Shown: positions 42,456 through 51,465 of the stretch, piece after piece
Numbering within the stretch: position 1 is the stretch's first letter
How the letters are laid out: the number at the start of each line of letters is the position of its first letter
Position numbers and translations under genes: made by a program
From: Opitutaceae bacterium
Lineage (GTDB): Bacteria; Verrucomicrobiota; Verrucomicrobiia; Opitutales; Opitutaceae
DNA length: 64,000 bases
Reading direction: 5' to 3'
Assembly (NCBI GenBank): GCA_016794625.1
Contig: JAEUGY010000070.1
Location: forward strand, 62,001 to 126,000
The notes under the pieces: generated by a model
Database searches by the model: none
The model's input: only the letters and a program-made list of their open reading frames with translations
Told to the model about the DNA's origin: nothing

Positions 42456-43442
42456 CTAACGATACCCCGCGGGGCGGGCGGCGTGCCACGCCCAGGCGGT
42501 GGCAACAATTTCATTGATGCCGGGAAACCGCACGGTCCAACCCAGCTCGCGGACGGCTTTGCTGGAGTCCGCATAAAGCGCAGGAGGATCGCCCGCGCGA
42601 CGCGGGGCGGTCGTGTAGGGGACCTTGCGACCGGAGACCTTTTCGACCGCCTGGATGACTTCCAGCACGGACGTGGGCCGGCCCGTGCCCAAGTTATAGA
42701 AAAGAGCGGCGCCCGGAGTCTCCAACTTCGGGAAAACGGCAATGTGGGCGCGGCTCAGGTCATCAACGTGCACGTAGTCTCTCAGGCAGGTACCGTCCGG
42801 AGTGGGATAATCGGTGCCAAAGATTTGCAGCGCCGGGCGCCGACCCGTGGCGGCATCAATCGCGAGCGGAATAAGGTGCGTTTCCGGATCATGCGCCTCG
42901 CCGATCGTCCCGTCTTCCGCGGCTCCGGCTGCGTTAAAGTAACGGAAGGTGGCAAAGCTGAGTCCATGGGCGTGCGCCAGCGATTTGAGGGCGTTCTCCA
43001 CATCCAGCTTGGATTGACCGTAGGGGTTGATCGGTGCCTGCGGTGAGGATTCCACGATTGGCATTTCCCTTGGAATACCATAAGTCGCACAAGTGGATGA
43101 GAATATAAACTTTTTGACCCCCGCTGCGAGCATGGCCCGCAGGAGATGAAGCGTGGCGACCACGTTGTTGAAGTAGTATTTGAGCGGATCGCTGACCGAC
43201 TCTCCCACGTAGGCAAACGCCGCAAAATGCATCACCACCTCGATCTTTTCGTCCTTGAGGATTTTTCCGACCGCCGCTTCGTCGCCCAGGTTCGCCTCGT
43301 ACAGACGGATGGCAGGGCTCAAAGCGGCACGGTGCCCGAACACCAAGTTGTCCAATACCACAGGGTTATGTCCGGCGGCGAGCAGTTGCCGCACACAGTG
43401 ACTGCCAATGTAGCCCGCCCCGCCGACAACAAGAACGTTCAT
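42456..43442 (-). CDS. galE: UDP-glucose 4-epimerase
   Basis: 328 aa from the ATG at 43442. NAD motif GGAGYIG, SSTCATYG strand with catalytic Ser/Thr, PYGQSK giving Tyr and Lys of YxxxK, and RYFNAAGA, all typical of GalE. It interconverts UDP-glucose and UDP-galactose in the cytoplasm and would supply galactose for the surface glycans or glycolipids encoded in the window. It lies divergent to the ketosynthase gene, with 79 bp between starts. Unlike the SDR at 24304 it keeps the full YxxxK. Confidence 0.95.
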   Translation of the reverse strand: MNVLVVGGAGYIGSHCVRQLLAAGHNPVVLDNLVFGHRAALSPAIRLYEANLGDEAAVGKILKDEKIEVVMHFAAFAYVGESVSDPLKYYFNNVVATLHLLRAMLAAGVKKFIFSSTCATYGIPREMPIVESSPQAPINPYGQSKLDVENALKSLAHAHGLSFATFRYFNAAGAAEDGTIGEAHDPETHLIPLAIDAATGRRPALQIFGTDYPTPDGTCLRDYVHVDDLSRAHIAVFPKLETPGAALFYNLGTGRPTSVLEVIQAVEKVSGRKVPYTTAPRRAGDPPALYADSSKAVRELGWTVRFPGINEIVATAWAWHAARPAGYR

Positions 43443-43521
43443 AGAATTTTGGAAAGATAGGACCGAGGCTTGTATTGCGCCGAATGGGTAGTTGGCTAGC
43501 CGTTTTATCTCACCACCTTCG

Positions 43522-44760
43522 ATGAGCCTTTCCCGCATTGTGATCACAGGAGTCGGCTTGACTGCCCCCAATGGCAACAGTCTGGCGGAGTTTCGCGGCA
43601 ATTTGCTGGCGGGGGTGGCTAAGATCAGCCGGATCGATGTGCGCTATATGGGTCAGCTTCTGGCGGGGGTGTGTACGTACGACCCACTGCGCTACCAGAA
43701 AAAGAAAGAGCTCCGGGTGGGGACGAGGGCGGGATCCATTGGCATCTATTGCGCCCGCGAAGCCCTCGCGGACGCCGGCCTGACCGCGGATCAACTTGCA
43801 CGAGATCGCACCGGGATCTTTGTCGGCATCACTGAACACGGCAATGTCGAGACCGAGAATGAGATCTATGCCATCTCGAAATTTGGATACGACACGAAGT
43901 TCTGGTCTCACTATCATAACCCCCGGACGGTCGCGAACAATCCGGCCGGCGAGATCTCGCTCAATCTGGGCACCACGGGTCCGGCTTACACGATCGGTGC
44001 GGCCTGCGCGGCGGGCAACCTCGGGTTGATCCACGCCACCCAGATGCTTCGGCTGGGCGAAGTGGATTTTGCCCTTTGCGGGGGCGTGAGCGAGAGCATC
44101 CACACCTTCGGAATCTACGCGGGCTTCAAGTCCCAGAACGCCCTGGCTCACCATGAAGACCCCAACCGGGCTTCGCGTCCCTTTGACAAGGCGCGCAATG
44201 GGATCGTGATCTCGGAAGGCGGCGCGCTTTATACGTTGGAGCGCCTGGAAAGTGCGATCCAGCGCGGGGCGAAGATTTATGCCGAGATTGCGGGCTACTG
44301 CGTCAACAGCGATGCCAGCGACTATGTGCTGCCCAACCCGGGTCGCCAGGCCGAGTGCGTACGCACCGCGGTGGCCCGGGCCGGAATGCAGCCGCGCGAT
44401 ATTCACATCATCAACACGCACGCCACCGCCACCCCGATGGGAGACATTCAGGAGTGCGAAGCGATTCGTTCGGTGTTTGGCGAGGGCTGCCCCGATACGT
44501 CGATCAATAATACCAAGAGTTTTATCGGTCACGCGATGGGTGCGGCCGGCGCCCTCGAGCTGGCCGGCAACCTGCCGTCGTTTACCGACCGAGTTGTGCA
44601 TCCGACCATCAATGTCGACGACCTGGATCCCCTGTGTGCCTTGCCCGGTTTGATTCTCAACCGTCCCAAGTCGGTTGATCGCGTTGACACCATTCTCAAC
44701 AATTCCTTCGGCATGCTTGGTATAAATTCCACGTTGATTGTGAAACGCTTCGTGAGTTAA
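43522..44760 (+). CDS. Beta-ketoacyl-ACP synthase, second copy (FabF-type)
   Basis: 412 aa from the ATG at 43522. Triad Cys162 (IGAACAAGN), His300 (NTHATATPMGD) and His337 (NTKSFIGHAMGAAGA). The N-terminus RIVITGVGLTAPNGN and C-terminus NNSFGMLGINSTLIVKRF are typical. It condenses acyl chains carried on an ACP, most likely the one encoded 17 bp downstream. It is closer to FabF of fatty acid synthesis in its motifs than the first ketosynthase (6413). The linked FAD enzyme is not a normal partner of FabF, so a specialised lipid is possible. Confidence 0.92.
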   Translation: MSLSRIVITGVGLTAPNGNSLAEFRGNLLAGVAKISRIDVRYMGQLLAGVCTYDPLRYQKKKELRVGTRAGSIGIYCAREALADAGLTADQLARDRTGIFVGITEHGNVETENEIYAISKFGYDTKFWSHYHNPRTVANNPAGEISLNLGTTGPAYTIGAACAAGNLGLIHATQMLRLGEVDFALCGGVSESIHTFGIYAGFKSQNALAHHEDPNRASRPFDKARNGIVISEGGALYTLERLESAIQRGAKIYAEIAGYCVNSDASDYVLPNPGRQAECVRTAVARAGMQPRDIHIINTHATATPMGDIQECEAIRSVFGEGCPDTSINNTKSFIGHAMGAAGALELAGNLPSFTDRVVHPTINVDDLDPLCALPGLILNRPKSVDRVDTILNNSFGMLGINSTLIVKRFVS

Positions 44761-44777
44761 GTGCCCTCTTCTACGCT

Positions 44778-45041
44778 ATGACCAAAGACGAAGTTAAACA
44801 GGTGGTGCTCGACATCATCGCCGATATCGCACCCGACGAGGATCTTTCGAATCTGAAGCCGGACGTGCGACTGCGCGACCAGATGCAGCTGGATTCGATG
44901 GATTTCCTGGATATCGTCATGGAATTGCGCAAGCGCCATGGCATCGAGGTGCCCGAGGCAGACTATCTCCAGCTCGCGACCTTGGATAGCTGTGGCGAAT
45001 ACCTTACTCCGAAGTTCAACGCGCTCGCTTCCAAGGGCTAG
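44778..45041 (+). CDS. Acyl carrier protein
   Basis: 87 aa. The phosphopantetheine site is Ser40 in QLDSMDFLDIVMEL, and the protein is acidic overall, as expected. DSM replaces the DSL of typical AcpP, and the C-terminal part (EADYLQLATLDSCGEYL) is longer than in the housekeeping protein, which points to a dedicated carrier. It lies 17 bp after the ketosynthase and is followed by a strong terminator hairpin. Confidence 0.92.
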   Translation: MTKDEVKQVVLDIIADIAPDEDLSNLKPDVRLRDQMQLDSMDFLDIVMELRKRHGIEVPEADYLQLATLDSCGEYLTPKFNALASKG

Positions 45042-45067
45042 TCACTGCGCTGGCAGTTCAGGAGAGC

Positions 45068-45092
45068 AGGCCGGGGCCCCCCGGCCTTTTTT
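45068..45092 (+). terminator. Rho-independent terminator after the ACP gene
   Basis: AGGCCGG (45068-45074) pairs exactly with CCGGCCT (45081-45087), with extra G-C pairs possible inside. The stem runs straight into a six-T tract (45087-45092). It is 27 bp after the ACP stop and 33 bp before the next start. This is the clearest terminator in the window. Confidence 0.85.
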
Positions 45093-45124
45093 CTGCCCTG
45101 ACCGCGCCCGGCACCTTTCCCAGG

Positions 45125-46561
45125 ATGAATTCAAGGTCCCACTATGATGTGGTTATCATCGGAGCTGGGATGTCGGGACTGGCGGCCGGCATCCGCCTGG
45201 CGCACTTCGGCCAGCGCGTCTGCATTTTCGAGCGACACAACGCGGTCGGCGGACTGAATGGCTTCTACAGCTTTGACGGCCGGAAGTATGATGTCGGACT
45301 TCATGCCCTGACGAATTTTGTACGCGCAGGCGTGAAGGGGACGCCCCTGGGGAAACTGCTGCGGCAGCTTCGGATCGAGCGCGATGCGTTTGCCCTCTGC
45401 GAGCAACGGCAATCGCGCATTTGTTTTGGACCACAGGGCGATCTGTCCCTGCGCTTTACCAACGACTTCGCCGTGTTGGAGGCGGAGGTGGCCGACCGTT
45501 TTCCGGCCGAGATCGACGGCTTTCGCCGGCTCGTGGCAAAGGTGCGGGCATTTGATGATGTGGCGCTGGATGCCGAATCGGTCTCGGCCCGCAAGGTCGT
45601 CGCAGAGTGCCTCCGAGATCCTCTGCTTATCGACATGATCTTCTGCCCGATCATGTACTACGGGAGCGCCAGCCCGGGCGACATGGACTTCGGGCAGTTC
45701 GTCATCATGTTCAAGGCGCTGTTCCTTGAGGGCTTCGCCCGGCCGCGCGACGGGGTGCGGGTCATCCTGCGGGTATTGCTGGAAAAGTACCGGGAAAGCG
45801 GGGGCGAACGCCGCATGAAGTGCGGCGTGAAACGGATCATCGTGCAAGGTGGGCGGGCGTCCGGGGTTGAGCTGGACAGCGGTGAAACCATCACGGCCAA
45901 CCACATCATCAGTTCGGCCGGGAGTGAAGAAACCGCGCGATTGCTGACACCACCGAGCGCGTCAGAAACCGTCGCACGCACGCCCGGAGATCGGCTTTCC
46001 TTCGCGGAGACCATCACGATCCTGGATCGAGAGCCTGCGGATCTCGGATGGGGTCGGGATACCATCGTTTTTTTCAACGAGAGTCAGCAGTTCCACTACG
46101 CCCGCCCGAGTGAACGGATCGATGTACGCAGCGGTGTGATCTGTTTCCCAAACAATTTTGACTACGGTCCAGAAGATCGTTTGCCCGAGGGAATCCTGAG
46201 GGTGACGTGTCTGGCCGACTACCGGCAATGGGCGTCGCTGAGCGAAGGAGATTACCGCGCTGCAAAAACGCAGGGGTACCAAGCAATGCAGGTGAGCGCC
46301 CAGCGTTTTCTCCCTGCTTCGCATTCGGCGCTGGCCGATGTCACCGTGGCCACTGACATGTTCACACCCAAAACGGTTGAACGGTACACGGGACATCTGG
46401 AGGGGGCCATCTATGGAGCGCCCACCAAAGTCCGCAACGGTCGGACGGCCGTTGAGAACCTGTACCTTTGCGGGACGGATCAAGGCTTCCTGGGCATCAT
46501 CGGCGCCATGTTGAGTGGTATCTCCATGGCGAACTTCCATGTCCTGGCCAAAGGCGGCTAG
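45125..46561 (+). CDS. FAD-dependent oxidoreductase, phytoene-desaturase/CrtI-like
   Basis: 478 aa. The dinucleotide-binding motif VVIIGAGMSGLAAGIRL is at about 8-24, followed by the second signature VGGLNGFYSFDGRKYDVGLH. A C-terminal FAD motif lies in NLYLCGTDQGFLGIIGAMLSG. CrtI-like enzymes desaturate, isomerise or saturate polyene and acyl chains at the membrane. Here the gene follows a ketosynthase and an ACP, with no carotenoid genes (crtB, crtE) in the window, so the substrate may be an acyl chain. A terminator before it suggests either attenuation/read-through or its own promoter. Confidence 0.85.
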   Translation: MNSRSHYDVVIIGAGMSGLAAGIRLAHFGQRVCIFERHNAVGGLNGFYSFDGRKYDVGLHALTNFVRAGVKGTPLGKLLRQLRIERDAFALCEQRQSRICFGPQGDLSLRFTNDFAVLEAEVADRFPAEIDGFRRLVAKVRAFDDVALDAESVSARKVVAECLRDPLLIDMIFCPIMYYGSASPGDMDFGQFVIMFKALFLEGFARPRDGVRVILRVLLEKYRESGGERRMKCGVKRIIVQGGRASGVELDSGETITANHIISSAGSEETARLLTPPSASETVARTPGDRLSFAETITILDREPADLGWGRDTIVFFNESQQFHYARPSERIDVRSGVICFPNNFDYGPEDRLPEGILRVTCLADYRQWASLSEGDYRAAKTQGYQAMQVSAQRFLPASHSALADVTVATDMFTPKTVERYTGHLEGAIYGAPTKVRNGRTAVENLYLCGTDQGFLGIIGAMLSGISMANFHVLAKGG

Positions 46562-46714
46562 GGCACAGGCGTGGTTGTCCGGTCGGCGGGAAATCAATCC
46601 GCTTCGCGCCTGTTTTGCGGCTCGCTCCAGCGCAAAGGTTACGCAAACGTCGCGTCTCGAATTTCCTGTATGGCGAGATCCACGCGCACCATCGGCAAAC
46701 CCGAGACGGTTTCC

Positions 46715-47776
46715 ATGCATGTCACGGTCCGAGGCATTGCCGAGGCCGCCGGGGTTTCAATTGGATCCGTTTCCTCCGTCCTGAACAATCGGCACATCGA
46801 ACGACGCATTTCCGCCGAGACCGTGGAGAAAGTGAAAGCGGCGGCTGCCCGGCTCGGATACCTGCCCAACATCGGGGCGAGAAGACTGCGTTCCGGATTG
46901 GGGGCGAAGCCGACGGTCATCCTGGCGCTAATCACCAGCTTCGAAGCACCCCTTTCGCTCGTGAATCACTTTGTGACGGGACTCCGTGAGGTCTCCCTGG
47001 AACCAGGAGGTCCCCTCGGCGGCGTTTCGACCATGCTGTTGATCGAGATGTTTGCGGCCGGACGCTTGCGGGATCTGCCCGGCCTGCTCAGCGGCGACCA
47101 TTTCAACGCAGCCATCATCACCAATACCACGATGGAGGACGACGCCTTCCTGGCCGCACATCCTCTGCCGTATCCCGCCGTCCTGGTGAACCGACGGATC
47201 GCCGGATTTGCGAGTGTCGTGGAAGATTCCGACAGTGGAGCGCGGGCGGCGGAGATTCTTGCGGGCATGAAGCGGCGCCGCCTGGCCGTTCTGCATGGCA
47301 GTCCACTCACCCAGATCACGAAGATGCGGATCGAGAGCTTCATGCGCGCGGCCAAGGAGCTGACTGACACGCCGGCCAAGGAAATCGTGGCCTCCCAGCT
47401 GTCGGAGGGTGCGGCGGCCGACGCCATGACCCGGTTTTTCGACTCCGGAGGGAAGATCGACGGCCTCTACACGGTCACCGACGGCAAGGCACTCGGGGCC
47501 TATCACGCCATTCGGCAAGCCGGATTGTCGATCCCAGACGACATTGCCGTGATCGGCGTGGGTGACTATGACATCTCGAAGTTTTTCGATCCGCCGCTTT
47601 CCTGCGTGGGCGTGCCCCATAGCGAGCTCGGTCGGTCGGCGGCGCGCCTGTTGCTGCAACGACTGAGACGATCAGATCTGGCGGTCAACCGGGTGGAACT
47701 CGGTTTCGAGCAGCACTTGCGCGCCTCGACCGGGCACAGTGCCACCGTTCGCCGCGGCCGAGCCCGTGTCCGGTAA
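46715..47776 (+). CDS. LacI-family transcriptional regulator
   Basis: 353 aa from the ATG at 46715; an ATG at 46670 would add 15 residues. The HTH and hinge are at the N-terminus: VTVRGIAEAAGVSIGSVSSVLNNR, interrupted here for length at about residue 25, then the hinge near RLGYLPNIGARRLRSG. The rest is a periplasmic-binding-like sensor with a C-terminal PDDIAVIGVGDYDISKFF. It probably represses the sugar-acid genes that follow (47801-55534), released by a sugar or sugar-acid ligand. It converges on the HpaI-type aldolase gene, 24 bp apart. Confidence 0.92.
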   Translation: MHVTVRGIAEAAGVSIGSVSSVLNNRHIERRISAETVEKVKAAAARLGYLPNIGARRLRSGLGAKPTVILALITSFEAPLSLVNHFVTGLREVSLEPGGPLGGVSTMLLIEMFAAGRLRDLPGLLSGDHFNAAIITNTTMEDDAFLAAHPLPYPAVLVNRRIAGFASVVEDSDSGARAAEILAGMKRRRLAVLHGSPLTQITKMRIESFMRAAKELTDTPAKEIVASQLSEGAAADAMTRFFDSGGKIDGLYTVTDGKALGAYHAIRQAGLSIPDDIAVIGVGDYDISKFFDPPLSCVGVPHSELGRSAARLLLQRLRRSDLAVNRVELGFEQHLRASTGHSATVRRGRARVR

Positions 47777-47800
47777 ACCCAGGGAGTGATCCTAGGGAGA

Positions 47801-48568
47801 TCAGGCTCGCTTCAAGGCGGCGGCCGAGGCGCGCAGCGCGGCGTTGACTGCGCCACCATCAGAACCCAGCGCCATCACCGTGTAACCGATTTCCCGCCAC
47901 GGGGCCACATTCGCCGGGTCCAGCGCCAGAATGCCGGCCGCCTTGCCGTGCCGTTTGGCCGCTTCCGCCACGCGCCGGAGCGCTTCGATGAAGGTGGGAT
48001 GCCCGTATTGGCCGGAAATACCGAGATTCGTGGTCAAATCGAGCGGGCCAACAAACAAGACGTCGGCACCATCCACGGCGGCAATGTCATCGAGACGATG
48101 CAGCGCCTCCACCGATTCAATCTGCGGCATGGTGACCAGCCACTCATGCGCGTGGGCATAATAAGCATCGAAGTCGGCCCCGAAGGTCGCAGCCCGGTTG
48201 AGTTTCGCCACGCCGCGGACTCCACGAGGTGGGTAGCGTAATCCTGCCACGGCCGCAGCCGCCTCCGCCCCGCTGCTGACATAGGGCACCATCACACCGT
48301 GCGCCCCGGCGTCGAGCGCGCGCTTGAATCGGACGGGATCGTTGGCGGCGATGCGAACGATGCCCACGGCCGGCGTCGCGGCCACCGCCTGCAATTGATG
48401 GAGCAGGGTGGTATCACTGCCTGGACCGTGCTCGTGATCGAGCAGCAACCAGTCGAATCCCGCCAGTCCGGCCATTTCAACGGTCAGTGACGATCCCAGA
48501 TTGAGAAACGTGCCACCGACAAACTGGCCGGCGAGCACGCGATTGCGGAAATCCGGGGTCATTTTCAT
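47801..48568 (-). CDS. HpcH/HpaI-family aldolase
   Basis: 255 aa from the ATG at 48568 (a second ATG at 48562). Features of metal-dependent class II pyruvate aldolases: FDWLLLDHEHGPGS with the base and the metal region, KRALDAGAHGVMVPYV, MPQIESVEALHRL with the metal-binding Glu, and DVLFVGPLDLTTNLG. Members cleave 2-keto-3-deoxy acids to pyruvate and an aldehyde. Divergent from the UxaA-type dehydratase gene (111 bp between starts), it could work on the dehydratase product. Confidence 0.9.
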   Translation of the reverse strand: MKMTPDFRNRVLAGQFVGGTFLNLGSSLTVEMAGLAGFDWLLLDHEHGPGSDTTLLHQLQAVAATPAVGIVRIAANDPVRFKRALDAGAHGVMVPYVSSGAEAAAAVAGLRYPPRGVRGVAKLNRAATFGADFDAYYAHAHEWLVTMPQIESVEALHRLDDIAAVDGADVLFVGPLDLTTNLGISGQYGHPTFIEALRRVAEAAKRHGKAAGILALDPANVAPWREIGYTVMALGSDGGAVNAALRASAAALKRA

Positions 48569-48679
48569 GGAGGAAAGTGACTTGGATAAAGACGGTTCCC
48601 CTCGGCACTGTCCAGCGTGCGTCGTCGTCGATGATCGTCCGCTCGACACGAACCGGAAGTCCGACTTGCCTCTTGGAAC

Positions 48680-51412
48680 ATGAGTTTGAACGCGGTTCCC
48701 TTTCTCGCGATGGCGCGACTCGCAGCCGGTGATGACAATGTTGCCATCGCGATCCAACGCATCGAGGCAGGTTCTCGCCTGGTCCTCGACTCCACGACGC
48801 TGTTCCTTCCCCACACCGTGCTGGAGGGTCATCGCTTCGCCGTCCGGACGGTCGCGGTGGGGCAAATGCTGCTATCGTGGGGTCTTCCGTTCGGCCGGGC
48901 GATCCGCGACCTTCGTCCGGGGGACTACGTTTGCAATGCCTCGATGCTGGAGGCCCTCAAAGTCAGGACGTTGGAAGGGCTGTTTCCGGAACAAGCCAAC
49001 TTTGAGGATCACATCGAGACCTTCGAGCTCAATGAGACCACGTTTCGACCCGGCGCGCCGGTGGAACCGATCCCGTCCCCGCGCACCTTTTCCGGATTTG
49101 CCCGCACGCCGGCGCGCGGCGTCGGAACGAGAAACATGATCGTGGTTCTTGGGACTTCTTCCCGCACTTCGGCCTTGGCCCGGCAGATCGTGGACCGGCT
49201 GCAGGGAATGCTGAAGCTCTTTCCAGCCGTGGATGGCGTGGTTGCCATTGCTCATACGGAGGGAGGGGGGCCAGAGACACCCAACAACCTGACCGAGGTC
49301 CTGCGGGCTCTCTCGGGATTCATGGTGCATCCCAACGTCGGGGCCATTCTCGCCATCGACCAGGGCACCGAGCCGGTCAACAACCGGCTGCTCGAACGCT
49401 TCCTGCGCGACCAGGGCTACCCGATTGACGACGTACGGCACGCGTTTATGTCCGCGCGCGGGTCGGTCACCGCCATCCTCGGCCAAGCGGAGGCAACGAT
49501 CAAGGCATGGTTGCCCGAGGTTCAGGCCGCTCGCCGCAGCGAACAACCACTCAGCATGCTGCGGGTCGCACTGCAGTGTGGAGGATCGGACGCATTTTCC
49601 GGCGTATCGGGCAATCCCCTCGCCGGATCCGTGATCCATGAGCTCATCCGGCATGGAGGAAGTGGCAACCTCTGCGAAACCGACGAACTGGTCGGGGCGG
49701 AGAGCTACGTGCTCAAGAACGTCCGCGATGCCGGCACCGCGCGCCAACTCCTGGAGACCATCGCTTCTTTCAAGGAGCGGCTTTCCTGGCATGGCATCAC
49801 CCCGGAGTCCAATCCATCGGCCGGGAACAAGCTGCGCGGACTCTATAACATTGTGCTCAAATCACTCGGTGCTGCGCACAAGAAGGACCCCCGCACCCGC
49901 ATCGAGAAGGTCATCGCGTATGGCCAGCGGATGCGCGACCCCGGATTCCACTTCATGGACAGTCCTGGCAACGATCTGGAGGGCATCGCCGGTCAGGTGG
50001 CCTCTGGCTGCAATCTGTTCCTGTTTGTCACGGGTAACGGATCGATCACCAACTTTCCATTTGTTCCCACTCTGAAAATCACCACCACCACGCGGAGGCA
50101 CGAGTTGCTGATCCACGAGATGGACGTGAACGCCGGTCGCTATCTCGATGGGGAGTCGATGGAGGCACTGACCCAGGAAACGTTCGATCTGGTGGTGGCA
50201 ACGGCCTCGGGAAAGCAGACCAAGGGCGAGATGGCCGGCCATTCCCAAATGTCGCTCTGGCGCAACTGGCGTCAAACGGATGCCTCGCAACTGCCGGAAA
50301 TTCTGCGACGGACGACTCCCGACGGCACGCCTTTGGCGACTCGTGTCGAGGCATCCGCACGCTTGCTCCACCGATCGGACGCTGAATTTCCCGCGTTCAC
50401 CCTGCACCGGACTCACAGCGCAAGCGCAATCGAGCGGATCGGATTGGTGCTTCCCACCAGTCTGTGCGCCACCCAGATCGCACGTCTCGCGGCCGAGCGT
50501 CTCAATGCCTCCGGACTGGCGGGCCGATACGGGTTGTCGCGATTTGCGACCCTTCTTCACACCGAAGGGTGCGGGTTTGGTGGCGAGAGCATGCATCGTC
50601 TGCTCCATCGCACGTATCGCGGTTACGCCCAACACCCCAACATCGCCGCCACCCTGCTGCTGGAGCATGGCTGCGAGAAGGTGCCGAACGATGTGATGAA
50701 GCGGCAGTTTGAGGCGGCGGGAGTCGATCTTGATCGTTTTGGTTGGGCGAGCGTGCAACTGGACGGAGGCATCGAGAAGAGCCTCGCTCATATTCAGACG
50801 TGGTTCGAGCGGACCCTGCCCCAATTGGATCGATCCGCCGTCGAACGTGGGCAGATGGGCGAACTGTCGCTGGCGGTCATGACGGATCAAGCCGGAGACC
50901 CTGCTTTGCTTGAAATTTGGGCTGAGCTGGCGATCGCGATGGTCGCGGCCGGTGCCACGGTGCTCGTCCCGGAACTCGACGCCCTCATGGTGAACGCTCG
51001 GTCGCGCGAACGGCTGTGCGGAGGTCAGGCGGTGCGGGCAACGTTGGAGTACGGACAGATGCCCGCTCACGCGGGCTTGCATGTGGTCAGGACGGATACT
51101 CCCGAATGGTCGGAGAATCTCGCGGGCCTGGGCGGATGCGGCGCACACCTCGCCGTGACACTTGCCGGTGGGCATATCCGATCCGGTCATCCGCTCATTC
51201 CGGTCCTGCAGTTTGCTCCAGAAGCGGATCGCGGCGTGATGCTGGAGGGAGAGGTGGATGGCTTTGTGTCCGCCTCGGATCGTTCCGACCGCCTGGCCGA
51301 AGTGAAAGCGCGCTTGGCCGCGACCGTCTCCGGTCACTACGTGCCGGCGAGTCGCAGGCTGGGTCTGAGTCACTTCCAACTGACCCGGGGGCTGCTCGGA
51401 ATTTCAACGTGA
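48680..51412 (+). CDS. Double-length UxaA/GarD-family sugar-acid dehydratase with tandem catalytic modules
   Basis: 910 aa, nearly twice the usual 500. Residues 1-100 are the SAF-type N-domain. Module 1 is core 145-285 (GVGTRNMIVVLG, HPNVGAILAIDQGTEPVNN) plus C-domain 291-515 with the family signature LQCGGSDAFSG and ASGCNLFLFVTGNG. Module 2 is core 585-715 (TEGCGFGG, HPNIAATLLLEHGCEKVPN) plus C-domain 728-910, where CGGSD is lost (TDQAGDP). Module 1 lacks the GCG and GCE cysteines of the core that module 2 keeps. One complete site may be assembled from core 2 and C-domain 1. Known members dehydrate altronate or galactarate to 2-keto-3-deoxy acids. Confidence 0.88.
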   Translation: MSLNAVPFLAMARLAAGDDNVAIAIQRIEAGSRLVLDSTTLFLPHTVLEGHRFAVRTVAVGQMLLSWGLPFGRAIRDLRPGDYVCNASMLEALKVRTLEGLFPEQANFEDHIETFELNETTFRPGAPVEPIPSPRTFSGFARTPARGVGTRNMIVVLGTSSRTSALARQIVDRLQGMLKLFPAVDGVVAIAHTEGGGPETPNNLTEVLRALSGFMVHPNVGAILAIDQGTEPVNNRLLERFLRDQGYPIDDVRHAFMSARGSVTAILGQAEATIKAWLPEVQAARRSEQPLSMLRVALQCGGSDAFSGVSGNPLAGSVIHELIRHGGSGNLCETDELVGAESYVLKNVRDAGTARQLLETIASFKERLSWHGITPESNPSAGNKLRGLYNIVLKSLGAAHKKDPRTRIEKVIAYGQRMRDPGFHFMDSPGNDLEGIAGQVASGCNLFLFVTGNGSITNFPFVPTLKITTTTRRHELLIHEMDVNAGRYLDGESMEALTQETFDLVVATASGKQTKGEMAGHSQMSLWRNWRQTDASQLPEILRRTTPDGTPLATRVEASARLLHRSDAEFPAFTLHRTHSASAIERIGLVLPTSLCATQIARLAAERLNASGLAGRYGLSRFATLLHTEGCGFGGESMHRLLHRTYRGYAQHPNIAATLLLEHGCEKVPNDVMKRQFEAAGVDLDRFGWASVQLDGGIEKSLAHIQTWFERTLPQLDRSAVERGQMGELSLAVMTDQAGDPALLEIWAELAIAMVAAGATVLVPELDALMVNARSRERLCGGQAVRATLEYGQMPAHAGLHVVRTDTPEWSENLAGLGGCGAHLAVTLAGGHIRSGHPLIPVLQFAPEADRGVMLEGEVDGFVSASDRSDRLAEVKARLAATVSGHYVPASRRLGLSHFQLTRGLLGIST

Positions 51413-51450
51413 CGCCCCGTTCCGCAACGATTGAGGTCCGGGCCTTGTTT

Positions 51451-51465
51451 TGGAACGTGGTTCCA
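51451..51465. promoter_or_regulatory. Inverted repeat TGGAAC-GTG-GTTCCA, possible operator
   Basis: Perfect 6-bp arms around a 3-bp centre, 39 bp after the UxaA stop. TGGAAC also occurs over the UxaA start (48674-48679), with GGTTCC at 48694-48699, so the half-sites may be regulator targets. Could also be chance. Confidence 0.35.

Noticed and set aside
43510..44601. 363-codon minus-strand frame
   Set aside because: Antisense to the second ketosynthase, which has a complete catalytic triad.
43522..46561. Carotenoid biosynthesis cluster
   Set aside because: No crtB or crtE, and the FAD enzyme is next to a ketosynthase and an ACP. The CrtC-like protein at 36077 belongs with an ABC/FtsX unit and not with carotenoid genes.
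49862..51379. 505-codon minus-strand frame
   Set aside because: Antisense to the UxaA-type gene, with no motif of its own.
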